DNA of 64,000 bases from JASJAR01 sp038530285 (GCA_038530285.1 JBCBCY010000004.1:157502-221501), one strand, 5' to 3'; counted from the stretch's first letter, positions 16,775-26,018 are shown. The notes: generated by a model not told the origin, from the sequence alone. Numbers and translations are program-made.

Positions 16775-17500
16775 ATGACGGCGCCCCTGCGCGGCAAGCA
16801 CTATTTGCCGGAAATCCACGACCTTTATCCCGGTATGGCCGGAAAGCTCGACGCGCTGATCGCGGCCTTTCCACCAGCCGCCCGGCCCCATATCGCCTAT
16901 TCGGTCGTGCCCAATTGGATGGGCGCGGACCCCTTGGATGGCGCGCCTGACTTCGTCGCCCGCCTGCAGGCCCTGCCGGGGTATCTGGTGCTGCACGGGC
17001 TGACCCACACCAAGGGCCCCGATCTGTGGAACTGGCTGGCCTACGGCCATGAAAACCGGTCAGAATTTGCCGGTCTCACAGATGTTGAAACGGCTGAGAA
17101 ACTCGACCGGGGGCTTGGCGTTTTCGCCGCCGCAGGCCTTGCGCGGCCGACCTGGTTCTGCGCGCCCCGCTGGACCCCGTCGCGCGGGCTGAACGCCGCC
17201 CTGTTTGAGCGCGGCTTCAAAGGCGTTCTGGCCCGCGCCGGGCTGGACCTGCCCGACCAGCACATCGCCATGCCGCCGTTGAATTTCGACGAAGGCGCGC
17301 GGGCGTGGAAAATCGCCCCCGGCCGGGTGCTGCGCAAAGCCCAGATCGCCCGGTTGTGCGCCCAAAAAGACCCGTTCCGTCTGGTTTTACACCCCGACGA
17401 TCTGGATCATCCCAAGACCTTCGCGCAGTTCCGCCGGGCCGCCGCACAGCTGGAAAGGACCGGCTGGACGCCAATGCCACTGGACGCTTTCGTACCATGA
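16775..17500 (+). CDS. polysaccharide deacetylase-like protein (DUF2334-type)
   Basis: A 241-residue cytoplasmic protein without a signal peptide. Possible metal ligands are the Asp in LPEIHDLYPG (about residue 16), the two His of LHGLTHTKG (about 74-80) and the His of RLVLHPDDLDHP near the C-terminus. These positions fit the NodB/DUF2334 carbohydrate deacetylase fold. It lies between LptG-family and LpxB-related genes, 4 bp after the former and overlapping the latter by 4 bp (ATGA). It could remove an acetyl group from a lipid-linked amino sugar. The family assignment is moderate and the substrate is inferred from context. Confidence 0.7.
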   Translation: MTAPLRGKHYLPEIHDLYPGMAGKLDALIAAFPPAARPHIAYSVVPNWMGADPLDGAPDFVARLQALPGYLVLHGLTHTKGPDLWNWLAYGHENRSEFAGLTDVETAEKLDRGLGVFAAAGLARPTWFCAPRWTPSRGLNAALFERGFKGVLARAGLDLPDQHIAMPPLNFDEGARAWKIAPGRVLRKAQIARLCAQKDPFRLVLHPDDLDHPKTFAQFRRAAAQLERTGWTPMPLDAFVP

Positions 17501-18651
17501 TCCTGCCGCCTGAGACCGACATCCTTTTTGTGTCCAACGGGCATGGTGAAGACGCGATTGCGGCCGCCATTCTTGACGAACTGGCCCCTGACCCGGCCCG
17601 GCGCGCGCGCATTGCCGCCTGGCCGCAGGTGGGCCATGGGCACCGGTATGCCGACCGGGGGATCGCGACATTGGGCCCCGAACACCACCTGCCCAGCGAA
17701 GGCTTCGGCACCGTCAGCCTGACCGCGTTCTTGAAAGATCTGCGCGCAGGCTTCATCGGCACCTATCTGGCACAGGCCCGCTTTGCCCGACGCCTGCGCG
17801 GCGCGCCTGCGTTGATGGTCGCCATCGGCGATGTGGTGCCTTTGCTGGCGGGCGCACTCTCAGGCATGCGCACCATCTTCTATTCCGCGCCCAAATCGGC
17901 CCATTATGGGGGCTATGATGGGCATGACTGGCTGGACCGGATGGCGATGAAACGCTGCGAGGCTGTATTGGCCCGCGATGCGCTGACCGCGCAGCGGCTG
18001 GCCAACAAAGGCGTGCCCGCGCAGTTTCTGGGCAATCCGGTCATGGACGGGCTTGAGGCCCCGGATGGCACGGGTCCCGGCGACACCGCGCGCGTGGTTC
18101 TGTTGGCGGGATCGCGCGCCGATGCTCTGGCCAATACCGCCACGCTTCTGGCCGGTCTCGCCGCGGCAACCCGCCCCTGCCACGGCGTGATTGCCGCCCA
18201 TGACGGGTTTGATACAGCGGCACTGGCGACGGCCCTGCCGCAAGGGTGGCGGGCGACGGGCACCGACCTGTCGCACGCCGGTGGCGCCACAGCAGAGGTG
18301 GTCAAGCACCGCTTCGCTGAGGCTTTGCAAAGTGCAGATATCGCCGTCGGCATGGCCGGCACCGCCAATGAACAGGCCGTAGGGGTTGGGCTTCCACTGA
18401 TCGCGGCCCCCGGGGCGGGCAACCAGGGGCCGGCCTTCCAGCGCATGAAAACGCGCTATTTTGGGGCGGCGGCCCGGTCCGTACCTGCCGACGCGGCCGC
18501 CATCGGGGCCGCCATTGACGCATTGCTCGCGGACCCAGCACTATGCGCAAAGATGGGCCAAGCGGGCCGCGCGCTTATGGGGCCACCAGGCGGGTCAGCC
18601 GCCATTGCGGCCCTGATCGCGCGCACCGCTGGCTGGGAGGCCGCGCCATGA
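17497..18651 (+). CDS. lipid-A-disaccharide synthase-related glycosyltransferase (first)
   Basis: A 384-residue protein starting at the ATG that overlaps the previous TGA. N-terminal FVSNGHGEDAIAAAI and C-terminal GMAGTANEQAVGVGLPLIA with PGAGNQGPAF match the LpxB-related (GT19-like) subgroup with a GT-B fold. The nucleotide-binding C-terminal half is preserved (VVLLAGSRADAL). True LpxB joins UDP-2,3-diacylglucosamine to lipid X. This relative is divergent and its sugars are unknown. It is in a tight operon with a GT2 gene and a second LpxB-like gene, so at least two sugar transfers to a lipid acceptor are implied. Confidence 0.8.
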   Translation: MILPPETDILFVSNGHGEDAIAAAILDELAPDPARRARIAAWPQVGHGHRYADRGIATLGPEHHLPSEGFGTVSLTAFLKDLRAGFIGTYLAQARFARRLRGAPALMVAIGDVVPLLAGALSGMRTIFYSAPKSAHYGGYDGHDWLDRMAMKRCEAVLARDALTAQRLANKGVPAQFLGNPVMDGLEAPDGTGPGDTARVVLLAGSRADALANTATLLAGLAAATRPCHGVIAAHDGFDTAALATALPQGWRATGTDLSHAGGATAEVVKHRFAEALQSADIAVGMAGTANEQAVGVGLPLIAAPGAGNQGPAFQRMKTRYFGAAARSVPADAAAIGAAIDALLADPALCAKMGQAGRALMGPPGGSAAIAALIARTAGWEAAP

Positions 18652-19637
18652 CCCGCGAAATCGCGCCACAGGTCAGTGTGGTCATCACCACCCACAACGA
18701 AGAAGCGGGCATCGCGGGCACGCTGGATAGCTTAAAGGCGCAGACCGACGCCCCGGAGTTCGAGGTTGTCATGGTCGACGACCGGTCCACCGACGCCACG
18801 ATCGCGCGCGCCGAAGCCGTGAGGCTGGCAGGCTTGCGCGTGCTGCACAACGCACCCGATCCCGCTTCAGCGCTCACCACCCGGCAACAGGCGCTCGACT
18901 TGGCGTTTCGCGCCGCCAAAGCGCCCGTGATCGTCACGCTGGACGGCGACAGCACCGTGCCCCAGGGCTGGGTGGCCGCCATGGCCGGGCCGATCTTGGC
19001 TGGTGATGGGCCCGCCGTGGCCGGCCCGATCACATTCGCGCCGCCCACCACCGCGGTGGCCCGCTGGCAGATCGCCGATGCGGCCTATTATTTTGAGGTC
19101 GCCGCCCGCCTGGCCCCTTACGGCGCGGGCGGGGTGTTCTTTGGGTCTTTCGCCTTCCGCGCTGACCTTTACACCGACATCGGCGGGTTTGACGCCATCG
19201 GTGGCGCGCTGACCGAAGACCTCGCGTTCGCGCGCGCCCTGCAAGCCGCAGGCCACCGCATCGCCTTTGTGCCCGGGCCAGGCCCCGTCGAGGTTGCCCC
19301 CTGCCCAAGCCGTGACGCCCTGATTGACCGCACGATCCGGGTCTCTGCCGGGCCGCCGTCGCTTCTGGCGGCCGTTTTGTCGATCTGGCCGCTGACGCTG
19401 ATGCTCACGGCCCTTTTGGCCCCCTTTGGTCCGGGCCTCCTGGCGCTGTTTGTCCTGCGCTTTGCCGCCGGGGCCGCCTTTGTGCGCTACGCCATCAAGC
19501 GCACCGGCGCTGTGGCCCGCGGGCTGAACTGGCTGACCTATGAAATTCTGGCGATCGGCCTTGCGCTTTCGGTCCTGGCGCGCATACGTCAGGGCGGGGC
19601 GAAAACCAACTGGGGGGGCCAAAACTATGACCGATAG
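18648..19637 (+). CDS. glycosyltransferase family 2 with C-terminal membrane segments
   Basis: A 329-residue GT2 protein, start overlapping the previous stop (ATGA). The GT-A domain shows VSVVITTHNEEAGI at the start, MVDDRSTDAT (nucleotide binding), VTLDGDST (the metal-binding DxD-like element) and ALTEDLAFARAL (the ED acid pair). Two hydrophobic segments after about residue 245 anchor it to the inner membrane. It would move a sugar from a nucleotide or polyprenyl donor to a lipid acceptor on the cytoplasmic side. It belongs to the LptFG-LpxB-like operon. Confidence 0.88.
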   Translation: MTREIAPQVSVVITTHNEEAGIAGTLDSLKAQTDAPEFEVVMVDDRSTDATIARAEAVRLAGLRVLHNAPDPASALTTRQQALDLAFRAAKAPVIVTLDGDSTVPQGWVAAMAGPILAGDGPAVAGPITFAPPTTAVARWQIADAAYYFEVAARLAPYGAGGVFFGSFAFRADLYTDIGGFDAIGGALTEDLAFARALQAAGHRIAFVPGPGPVEVAPCPSRDALIDRTIRVSAGPPSLLAAVLSIWPLTLMLTALLAPFGPGLLALFVLRFAAGAAFVRYAIKRTGAVARGLNWLTYEILAIGLALSVLARIRQGGAKTNWGGQNYDR

Positions 19638-20367
19638 GCCCACCCCGGTGCTCCGCGCTTATGCGCCTGCCGACCGGGCTGCCGTGCGCAAAATCTGCTG
19701 CGACACCGCCTACCGCAACAAGGGCGCGGACTACATGTTCGAAGACCGCGAAATCCACGCCGATTACTGGTCGTCCTATTACACCGACGTCACCCCGGAT
19801 GAGGTCCGCGTGGTCGAGTTGGACGGCGCCGTCATCGGCTATTTCTTCGGCTGCACCGACACGGCCGCGTTCCGCCGCCACATGGCGCGCCGGATCGTGC
19901 CGTCCTGCCTGGCGCGCGCGCTGTGGCGCCTTGCGACGGGGCGCTACAAAAATCCCGTCTCGCGGCGCTATCTGTGGTTCATGATCACCAAAGCCGCCCG
20001 CGAAGAGGCCGAAATGGACATGGACCGCTTCCCCGCCCACTACCATTGCAATCTTACGGATGCGTCGCGCGGGCTGAAGCTTTACACCCAGATGACGCTC
20101 GACTTTCTTGACCGGCTCGATGCCGCCGGCGTGCCCGGCATTCACGGCTTTATCACCGAACCGGCCAAACGCGGCGTCTGGGACATGTTCGAAAAGCGCT
20201 ATTCGGAAAAAGTGAAACCCGAAAACGTGATGCGGACGCAAAAGCCCACGCAGGCGCTAGCCTATATCGTTGGCGATCAGACGCCGATGGTGAACCGTGG
20301 TTGGGGCTGCGATATCGGCCTTTACCGCGACTACATGCATTTTCTGCGCGAAAAGATGCGAATCTGA
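19627..20367 (+). CDS. GNAT-like N-acetyltransferase
   Basis: A 246-residue protein, start at the ATG at 19627, overlapping the GT2 gene by 11 bases. An N-terminal LRAYAPADRAAVRKICCDT and VVELDGAVIGYFFG look like the first half of a GNAT fold. The middle contains YHCNLTDASRGLKLYTQM, where acetyl-CoA binding is expected, and a later segment reads IHGFITEPAKRGVWDMFEK. It probably transfers an acyl or acetyl group to an amino sugar or lipid intermediate made by its operon partners. The family call is moderate and the substrate is unknown. Confidence 0.65.
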   Translation: MTDRPTPVLRAYAPADRAAVRKICCDTAYRNKGADYMFEDREIHADYWSSYYTDVTPDEVRVVELDGAVIGYFFGCTDTAAFRRHMARRIVPSCLARALWRLATGRYKNPVSRRYLWFMITKAAREEAEMDMDRFPAHYHCNLTDASRGLKLYTQMTLDFLDRLDAAGVPGIHGFITEPAKRGVWDMFEKRYSEKVKPENVMRTQKPTQALAYIVGDQTPMVNRGWGCDIGLYRDYMHFLREKMRI

Positions 20368-20421
20368 CCGGCTTGAACTCCGCCTTGAACTCTGGCCCCG
20401 AACCGCGGAAGTGAACATGCG

Positions 20422-21642
20422 ATGAAACAGGTTGTCATCACGATCAACGGCCCGGGCGAAATCTCGGCCTGGCTGCGCCCCCTGGCCGCTGCGATCAAAG
20501 CCCGCGACCCGGATGTGCGCATTTTCGTGTGCCTTTTGCCTTGCGTCTATTCTTCGGGGTCTGAAAAGGCCGTGCTGGACGGAATCGCACATGTGGACGC
20601 GGCAGCCTCGGTTCGTGACAGCCTGAAACTGATCGCCTTTCGCACCTTTCCTGCGGGCCTTGACGCAGACGCCGCCACGCTGGTGGTGCGTCTGGGCGGT
20701 GATATGGTCCTGTCGAGCTGGTTGGCGCGCCGGATCAAGGCCCCGGCGTTCGCCTATACCGAACGTCCCAACCCGGTGCTGAAACGCTTTGACCGGATAT
20801 TCTACACCGGCCTCAACCCGATGCCTGACACCATCGGTGGCCGGGCCACGGAATACCTGGGCGAAATGATGGTCGATGCCGCTTTCGCCAAACGCGGCGG
20901 GCTCGAAGCCCCTGGCGTGGACGCCAAGGTGATCGGGGTCTTTCCCGGCTCGCGGTCCTACATGGCTGAATTCATGCTGCCGTATTATGCGCCTGCAATT
21001 GATATGTTCGCCGCAGACCGCCCCGATGTGCGCTGGCTGATGGCCCGGTCGGACTTTGTCACCGACGATTGGCTGCGCGCCTTTCCTGCCCCACCCGACA
21101 CGCGGAACTGGACCGCCGGACCTGTCACCTTCCACGAAGAGGCCGGCGCGCAATGGTTCACGACGCCGGCCGGCACAAAGATTGAGGTGCGCCCGAACGC
21201 TGAGGTCTTTCGTCAGATGAAGGCCGCGCTGACCATTCCCGGCACCAACACCGGCGAAATGGCCGCCGCCGGCATTCCCATGGTCACGGTGCTGCCGACC
21301 TATCGCTATGTGGCCGAACACGTGCCCCTGCGCGGTTTGTCTGGCCATGTCAGCCGCCTGCCGTGGATCGGGATGAAGCTGAAAATCATGGCGACCGAGG
21401 CTGTTCTGCGAAACCCCGGCTTTCTGTCACAGGCCAACCGACGTGCCGGTCGCTTCATTGTGCCCGAACTGATCGGTCAGAACCTTCACGGTGACATCGC
21501 CCAGGCCCTGAAAGACCAGTTGGACGACACCGAAGGGGCAACGGGCCGCGAAATCCAGTCCATCATGGGCGCTCCAGGCACCGCCGACCGCTTCGCGGAC
21601 GAGGTCATCGCCCATTTCCAAGCGCACGCGGCAGCCGCTTAA
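20422..21642 (+). CDS. lipid-A-disaccharide synthase-related glycosyltransferase (second)
   Basis: A 406-residue GT19-like protein. An N-terminal INGPGEISAWLRPLAAAI takes the place of the LpxB GExSGD loop. GVFPGSRSYMAEFMLPYYA corresponds to the LpxB LLPGSR motif, GTNTGEMAAAGIPMV to the donor-binding GTATLE region, and a basic amphipathic C-terminal stretch resembles the LpxB membrane-associated part. It ends the LptFG-led operon. With the LpxB-related gene at 17497, it makes two such enzymes in one locus. It could be the actual disaccharide synthase of a variant lipid A, or a related glycosylation enzyme. Confidence 0.78.
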   Translation: MKQVVITINGPGEISAWLRPLAAAIKARDPDVRIFVCLLPCVYSSGSEKAVLDGIAHVDAAASVRDSLKLIAFRTFPAGLDADAATLVVRLGGDMVLSSWLARRIKAPAFAYTERPNPVLKRFDRIFYTGLNPMPDTIGGRATEYLGEMMVDAAFAKRGGLEAPGVDAKVIGVFPGSRSYMAEFMLPYYAPAIDMFAADRPDVRWLMARSDFVTDDWLRAFPAPPDTRNWTAGPVTFHEEAGAQWFTTPAGTKIEVRPNAEVFRQMKAALTIPGTNTGEMAAAGIPMVTVLPTYRYVAEHVPLRGLSGHVSRLPWIGMKLKIMATEAVLRNPGFLSQANRRAGRFIVPELIGQNLHGDIAQALKDQLDDTEGATGREIQSIMGAPGTADRFADEVIAHFQAHAAAA

Positions 21643-22406
21643 GGGGCCGCGCGCCGTTCCAGGCTGACCACCCCGTAGACAGATTCGACATCTGCGCGCG
21701 CCACACTCCAGGTGCCATCGCCGTTGGGCGCATAGACCAGCCGAAAATCGAATGTCTCGCGGCGGCGCAACTCGGCCACCGTGAAGCCCGATATCCGGCG
21801 ATACTCTGCTGCGCAAACCACCTCTTCGGCCGATTGGCGCAGCGGCCTCAGCGAGATGCTCGTGCGCCGCGCCCCGTCATAGATGAAGGACCCAAACCGG
21901 CACAATCGATCCCCCGGCGTGTCGCGAAACAACGCATAAAGGGCCGTCAAAAGATCAAGCGCATCGCCCTGCTGGCTGGGGTCCACACTGGGTCGGTCCG
22001 ACACCCGCGGCGGTGTGAACACCGGCGGGTTCGGCACCCCGTTGTCATAAGTGATCGACAACGCGGTGTTGCGGTCGCCGATGTTGGCAAGCTCTTCATA
22101 GCTTTGGGGCACAAAACGGCCCGATCTTATGCGCCCTTGGGTCTTTGCGGTGTAGCGCACCGATGTCAGCGCCCCGATCAGCCCGGTGGTGCGCAACTGG
22201 CCGGCCAGCGAATAGCGCCCCTGCCCTTCGACCCCGGAATAGGCAAAGATCCCCACCGGCACATTGCCAAGGAAAATGTCGTACACACCGCGGTCCTGGG
22301 CCGCCAATGGCGACGCCGCAGCCCAAAGGGCCACGACCGCGGCCCCGCATCGGGCGCGCCCGACGCCCCAAGGTCCCCGAAATATGTTGCGCTTTCGCCT
22401 CATCAC
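21639..22406 (-). CDS. DUF3108-type secreted protein
   Basis: A 255-residue protein with an N-terminal signal (hydrophobic VVALWAAASPLAAQ ending near residue 36). The start is GTG at 22406 after GGAG; an ATG follows directly. The mature part, with YDIFLGNVPVGIF, RYTAKTQGRIRSGRFVPQSY and SITYDNG, has the pattern of DUF3108 periplasmic proteins. No catalytic residues are evident. It converges with the LpxB-like gene, the two stops overlapping, and is divergent from rmlC. A role in the envelope is likely from location, but the function is unknown. Confidence 0.72.
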   Translation of the reverse strand: MMRRKRNIFRGPWGVGRARCGAAVVALWAAASPLAAQDRGVYDIFLGNVPVGIFAYSGVEGQGRYSLAGQLRTTGLIGALTSVRYTAKTQGRIRSGRFVPQSYEELANIGDRNTALSITYDNGVPNPPVFTPPRVSDRPSVDPSQQGDALDLLTALYALFRDTPGDRLCRFGSFIYDGARRTSISLRPLRQSAEEVVCAAEYRRISGFTVAELRRRETFDFRLVYAPNGDGTWSVARADVESVYGVVSLERRAAP

Positions 22407-22538
22407 GCCTGAAACTCCGCCCTTGGCCCCGGCCTGTCAAACCAACTTCGCGCGCGCGCGCCGGTTTCTGCTCAAGGCGGCGTTTGCACAACGGCGTCAG
22501 TGCGCTATGACGCGCCAAGGTCAACTAAGAGCGAGCCC

Positions 22539-23087
22539 ATGCAAATCGACCCCACCCCGATCGAAGGCGTCTTTGTCATCACCCCCACCCGCCACGGGGA
22601 TGCGCGCGGGTTTTTCGCCGAAACCTGGAGTGCGGCAAAACTGGCCGAGGCGGGCCATGACTGGACCTTCGTGCAAGACAACCAGTCGCTTTCGGCCACC
22701 AAGGGCACGCTGAGGGGCCTGCATTATCAGGCGCCACCCTACGCCCAGGCGAAATTGGTGCGCTGCGGGCGCGGCGCGGTGTGGGATGTGGCGGTGGACA
22801 CGCGGCCAGGGTCGCCAACCTATGGCAAATGGTTTGGGGCCGAACTGTCTGCCGACAATGGCTGCCAGCTTTATATCCCGGCAGGGTTCCTGCACGGCTT
22901 TTCGACGCTGACGCCGGACGCTGAACTTTTGTACAAATGTTCCGCCCCCTACAACGGGGCGGCGGATGGGTCGGTGCACTATGCCAGTGCCGATCTCGGG
23001 ATCGACTGGAAGCTCGACGGTGCCCCGGTTCTGTCTGACAAGGATCAAAACGCCCCCGATTTCAGCACTTGGCAGAACCCATTCTAA
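22539..23087 (+). CDS. rmlC: dTDP-4-dehydrorhamnose 3,5-epimerase
   Basis: A 182-residue cupin-fold epimerase, third step of dTDP-L-rhamnose synthesis. The catalytic His is H62 in TLRGLHYQ, and the catalytic Tyr region ELLYKCSAPY and YIPAGFLHGF are conserved. I chose the ATG at 22539, with length matching the family, over an upstream in-frame ATG at 22500. It is the first gene of rmlCBDA. A 145-bp gap before rmlB holds a small hairpin (23094-23108, CCGCCAC/GTGGCGG). Confidence 0.95.
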   Translation: MQIDPTPIEGVFVITPTRHGDARGFFAETWSAAKLAEAGHDWTFVQDNQSLSATKGTLRGLHYQAPPYAQAKLVRCGRGAVWDVAVDTRPGSPTYGKWFGAELSADNGCQLYIPAGFLHGFSTLTPDAELLYKCSAPYNGAADGSVHYASADLGIDWKLDGAPVLSDKDQNAPDFSTWQNPF

Positions 23088-23232
23088 AAATCGCCGCCAC
23101 AGTGGCGGATGCCGGCCGGGATTGTCAGCCGCCCAGAAATTGGCGTTCACCTCGTCTTGCCGGGCCCGGCCAGCATGGGCTAGCAGATGATCCAGGGGCA
23201 AAGGGCTCCTTGAACGAAGGGAATGCGGTGCC

Positions 23233-24267
23233 GTGAAGCTACTTGTGACAGGTGGGGCGGGCTTTATCGGCTCAGCCGTTGTGCGTCTGGCGGTGGGCCG
23301 CGGATTGGACGTGGTCAACCTTGATGCGCTGACCTATGCAGGCTCGCTGACGAATGTGGCCAGCGTCGAGGGTGCGCCGGGCTATGCGTTCGAAGAGGTC
23401 GACATCCGCGACCGCGCCGCCCTTACGCGGGTGTTTGACACCCACGCGCCCGACGCGGTGATGCATCTGGCGGCCGAAAGCCATGTGGACCGGTCGATTG
23501 ATGGCCCCGCCGCATTCATCGAAACCAATGTCACCGGCACGATGAATATGCTGGAAGCCGCCCGCGCCTATTGGGAAGGCAAAGGCAAGCCAGAGGGCTT
23601 TCGCTTCCACCACATTTCCACCGATGAGGTGTTCGGCAGCTTGGGCGAGACCGGCCAGTTCACCGAAACCACACCTTACGACCCCCGCAGCCCCTATTCG
23701 GCGTCAAAAGCCGCGTCCGATCATCTGGTGCGCGCCTGGCATGAAACCTACGGGCTGCCGATTGTGCTGACGAATTGTTCCAACAATTACGGGCCCTACC
23801 ACTTCCCCGAAAAGCTGATCCCGGTGGTCATCCTGGCCGCACTCGAAGGCCGCCCGATCCCGGTGTACGGGCAAGGCGTGAACGTGCGCGACTGGCTTTA
23901 TGTCGAAGACCACGCCGACGCGCTGTTGTGCGTGCTCGCCAAGGGCACGGTCGGTCAAAGCTATAACATCGGTGGCGAAAACGAAGTATCGAACATTGAT
24001 CTGGTCAAGAAGATCTGCGCTTTGCTGGACGAACGCCGCCCGGGTGGCGCGCCCCATGAAAAGCTGATCAAATTTGTCACCGACCGACCCGGCCACGACA
24101 TGCGCTATGCGATTGATCCCACGCGCATCCGCAACGATCTGGGCTGGCGGCCATCGGTCACGCTGGATGAAGGCCTGGCGAAAACCGTCGATTGGTTTTT
24201 GGCAAATGAGGCCTGGTGGCAGCCCCTGCGCGAGATTGCCCGCGAACGCCGGGGGACCAAGGCATGA
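23233..24267 (+). CDS. rmlB: dTDP-glucose 4,6-dehydratase
   Basis: A 344-residue extended SDR. GGAGFIGSAVV binds NAD, HISTDEVFGSLG carries the active-site Thr-Asp-Glu, and YSASKAASDH supplies the catalytic Tyr and Lys. It converts dTDP-glucose to dTDP-4-keto-6-deoxyglucose. The start is GTG at 23233. Its stop overlaps the start of rmlD (ATGA). Confidence 0.96.
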   Translation: MKLLVTGGAGFIGSAVVRLAVGRGLDVVNLDALTYAGSLTNVASVEGAPGYAFEEVDIRDRAALTRVFDTHAPDAVMHLAAESHVDRSIDGPAAFIETNVTGTMNMLEAARAYWEGKGKPEGFRFHHISTDEVFGSLGETGQFTETTPYDPRSPYSASKAASDHLVRAWHETYGLPIVLTNCSNNYGPYHFPEKLIPVVILAALEGRPIPVYGQGVNVRDWLYVEDHADALLCVLAKGTVGQSYNIGGENEVSNIDLVKKICALLDERRPGGAPHEKLIKFVTDRPGHDMRYAIDPTRIRNDLGWRPSVTLDEGLAKTVDWFLANEAWWQPLREIARERRGTKA

Positions 24268-25124
24268 AGATCGCGGTTTTCGGCGGATCGGGCCAGGTCG
24301 CAACCGAATTGCGCCGCCGCGTGCCCGACGGCACAAAGATCGAGGTGTTCAGCCGCGCCGTGGCGGATTTCGAGAGCCCAGATCAGGTGTTCGACGTCGC
24401 GCGCGGCCTGAAAGCCGATGCCGCAATCAACGCGGTCGCCTACACCGCCGTCGACAAGGCCGAAGACGAACCCGACCGCGCCGAGACCGTCAATGGCGCC
24501 TCGGTGGCGGCCCTTTTGAACGGATGCGCCCAGGCCAGCGTGCCGCTGGTTCATATCTCAACCGATTACGTCTTTGACGGCACCGGCACCGACCCCTGGA
24601 CGCCGGAGGACAAAACAGCCCCCATCGGCGCCTACGGCAAAAGCAAACTGATCGGTGAGGCCGCCTTTGCCCAGCTGGCCGCCCATCCCGGCGTCGTGCT
24701 GCGCACATCCTGGGTGTTTTCCGCCCATGGCGGCAATTTCGTGAAAACCATGCTGAAATACGGTGCTGAGCGTGAGGTCATGCGCGTCGTCGATGACCAG
24801 ATCGGCGGACCAACCCCGGCCGCAGACATCGCTGACGCCTGCTACACCATCGCGGCCGCCCTGAAAGACGGCGCCCCAGGTGGCATTCACCACTTTGCCG
24901 GCGCGCCCGACATCTCCTGGGCGGGGTTTGCAGAAGGCATCTTTGCCGCCAGCGGCATGGCCACGAAGGTCGAAAAGATCCCGGCGTCGGAATACCCGAC
25001 CCCCGCCGCGCGCCCGGCAAACTCTCGCCTTGATTGCTCATCATTAACAGAGACTTATGGGATCTCTCGCCCCGATTGGCGGGCAGGTTTACAAGACGTT
25101 TTAAAGGAGCTTGGGGCCATATGA
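24264..25124 (+). CDS. rmlD: dTDP-4-dehydrorhamnose reductase
   Basis: A 286-residue SDR that makes dTDP-L-rhamnose with NAD(P)H. FGGSGQVATEL is the cofactor loop, HISTDYVFDG the substrate motif and YGKSKLIGE the catalytic Tyr/Lys. It overlaps rmlB upstream and rmlA downstream by 4 bases each, so the three are translationally coupled. Confidence 0.95.
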   Translation: MKIAVFGGSGQVATELRRRVPDGTKIEVFSRAVADFESPDQVFDVARGLKADAAINAVAYTAVDKAEDEPDRAETVNGASVAALLNGCAQASVPLVHISTDYVFDGTGTDPWTPEDKTAPIGAYGKSKLIGEAAFAQLAAHPGVVLRTSWVFSAHGGNFVKTMLKYGAEREVMRVVDDQIGGPTPAADIADACYTIAAALKDGAPGGIHHFAGAPDISWAGFAEGIFAASGMATKVEKIPASEYPTPAARPANSRLDCSSLTETYGISRPDWRAGLQDVLKELGAI

Positions 25125-25990
25125 CCCAGCGCAAAGGTATTATTCTGGCCGGGGGCAGCGGCACCCGGCTTTACCCCATCACCATCGGCGTGTCGAAACA
25201 GCTGATGCCGATCTACGACAAGCCGATGATCTATTATCCCCTGTCGGTCTTGATGCTGGCGGGCATCCGCGAGATTGCAATCATCACCACGCCCGCCGAC
25301 CAGGCGCAGTTCCAGAAACTTCTGGGCGATGGCAGCCAATGGGGCCTCACATTCGAATGGATCGTGCAACCGTCACCCGACGGCTTGGCGCAGGCCTATC
25401 TTCTGGCCGAAGACTTCCTTGCGGGCGCGCCCTCGGCGATGGTGCTGGGCGACAACGTCTTTTTCGGCCACGGACTGCCGCAGATCCTGGCGCGGGCGGA
25501 TAAAACCACCCAGGGTGGTACGGTCTTTGGCTACCGCGTGGCCGATCCCGAACGCTACGGCGTGGTGGATTTCGACGGCGACACCGTGCGCGGGATCATC
25601 GAAAAACCCCCCGTGCCCCCGTCAGACTATGCCGTCACGGGGCTTTACTTCCTTGATGGCACAGCGCCTGAGCGCGCGCGCGGGGTCGAACCGTCCGACC
25701 GCGGCGAACTGGAAATCACAACGCTTCTGGAAACCTATCTTGCCGACGGTGGCCTGACGGTGGAACGTATGGGCCGCGGCTATGCCTGGTTGGATACCGG
25801 CACCCATGGCTCGCTTCTGGACGCGGGCAATTTCGTGCGCACCATTGAAGAACGCCAGGGCCAGCAGATCGGCTGCCCCGAAGAAATCGCCTATGAACAA
25901 GGCTGGATCGACGCGGCCGCACTTCTTGCAGCCGCCGACCGGTTCGGCAAATCAAGCTACGGGGCGTACCTGCGGGCACTGGCGGATTAG
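25121..25990 (+). CDS. rmlA: glucose-1-phosphate thymidylyltransferase
   Basis: A 289-residue nucleotidyltransferase that makes dTDP-glucose from dTTP and glucose-1-phosphate. The N-terminal signature is LAGGSGTRLYPIT, with KQLMPIYDKPMIYYP, VLGDNVFFGHG and the C-terminal WLDTGTHGSLLDA all as in RmlA. It is last in the rml operon although first in the pathway. Confidence 0.96.
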   Translation: MTQRKGIILAGGSGTRLYPITIGVSKQLMPIYDKPMIYYPLSVLMLAGIREIAIITTPADQAQFQKLLGDGSQWGLTFEWIVQPSPDGLAQAYLLAEDFLAGAPSAMVLGDNVFFGHGLPQILARADKTTQGGTVFGYRVADPERYGVVDFDGDTVRGIIEKPPVPPSDYAVTGLYFLDGTAPERARGVEPSDRGELEITTLLETYLADGGLTVERMGRGYAWLDTGTHGSLLDAGNFVRTIEERQGQQIGCPEEIAYEQGWIDAAALLAAADRFGKSSYGAYLRALAD

Positions 25991-26018
25991 CCCGCCCGCA
26001 AACGCCGCGCGTCCGTGA

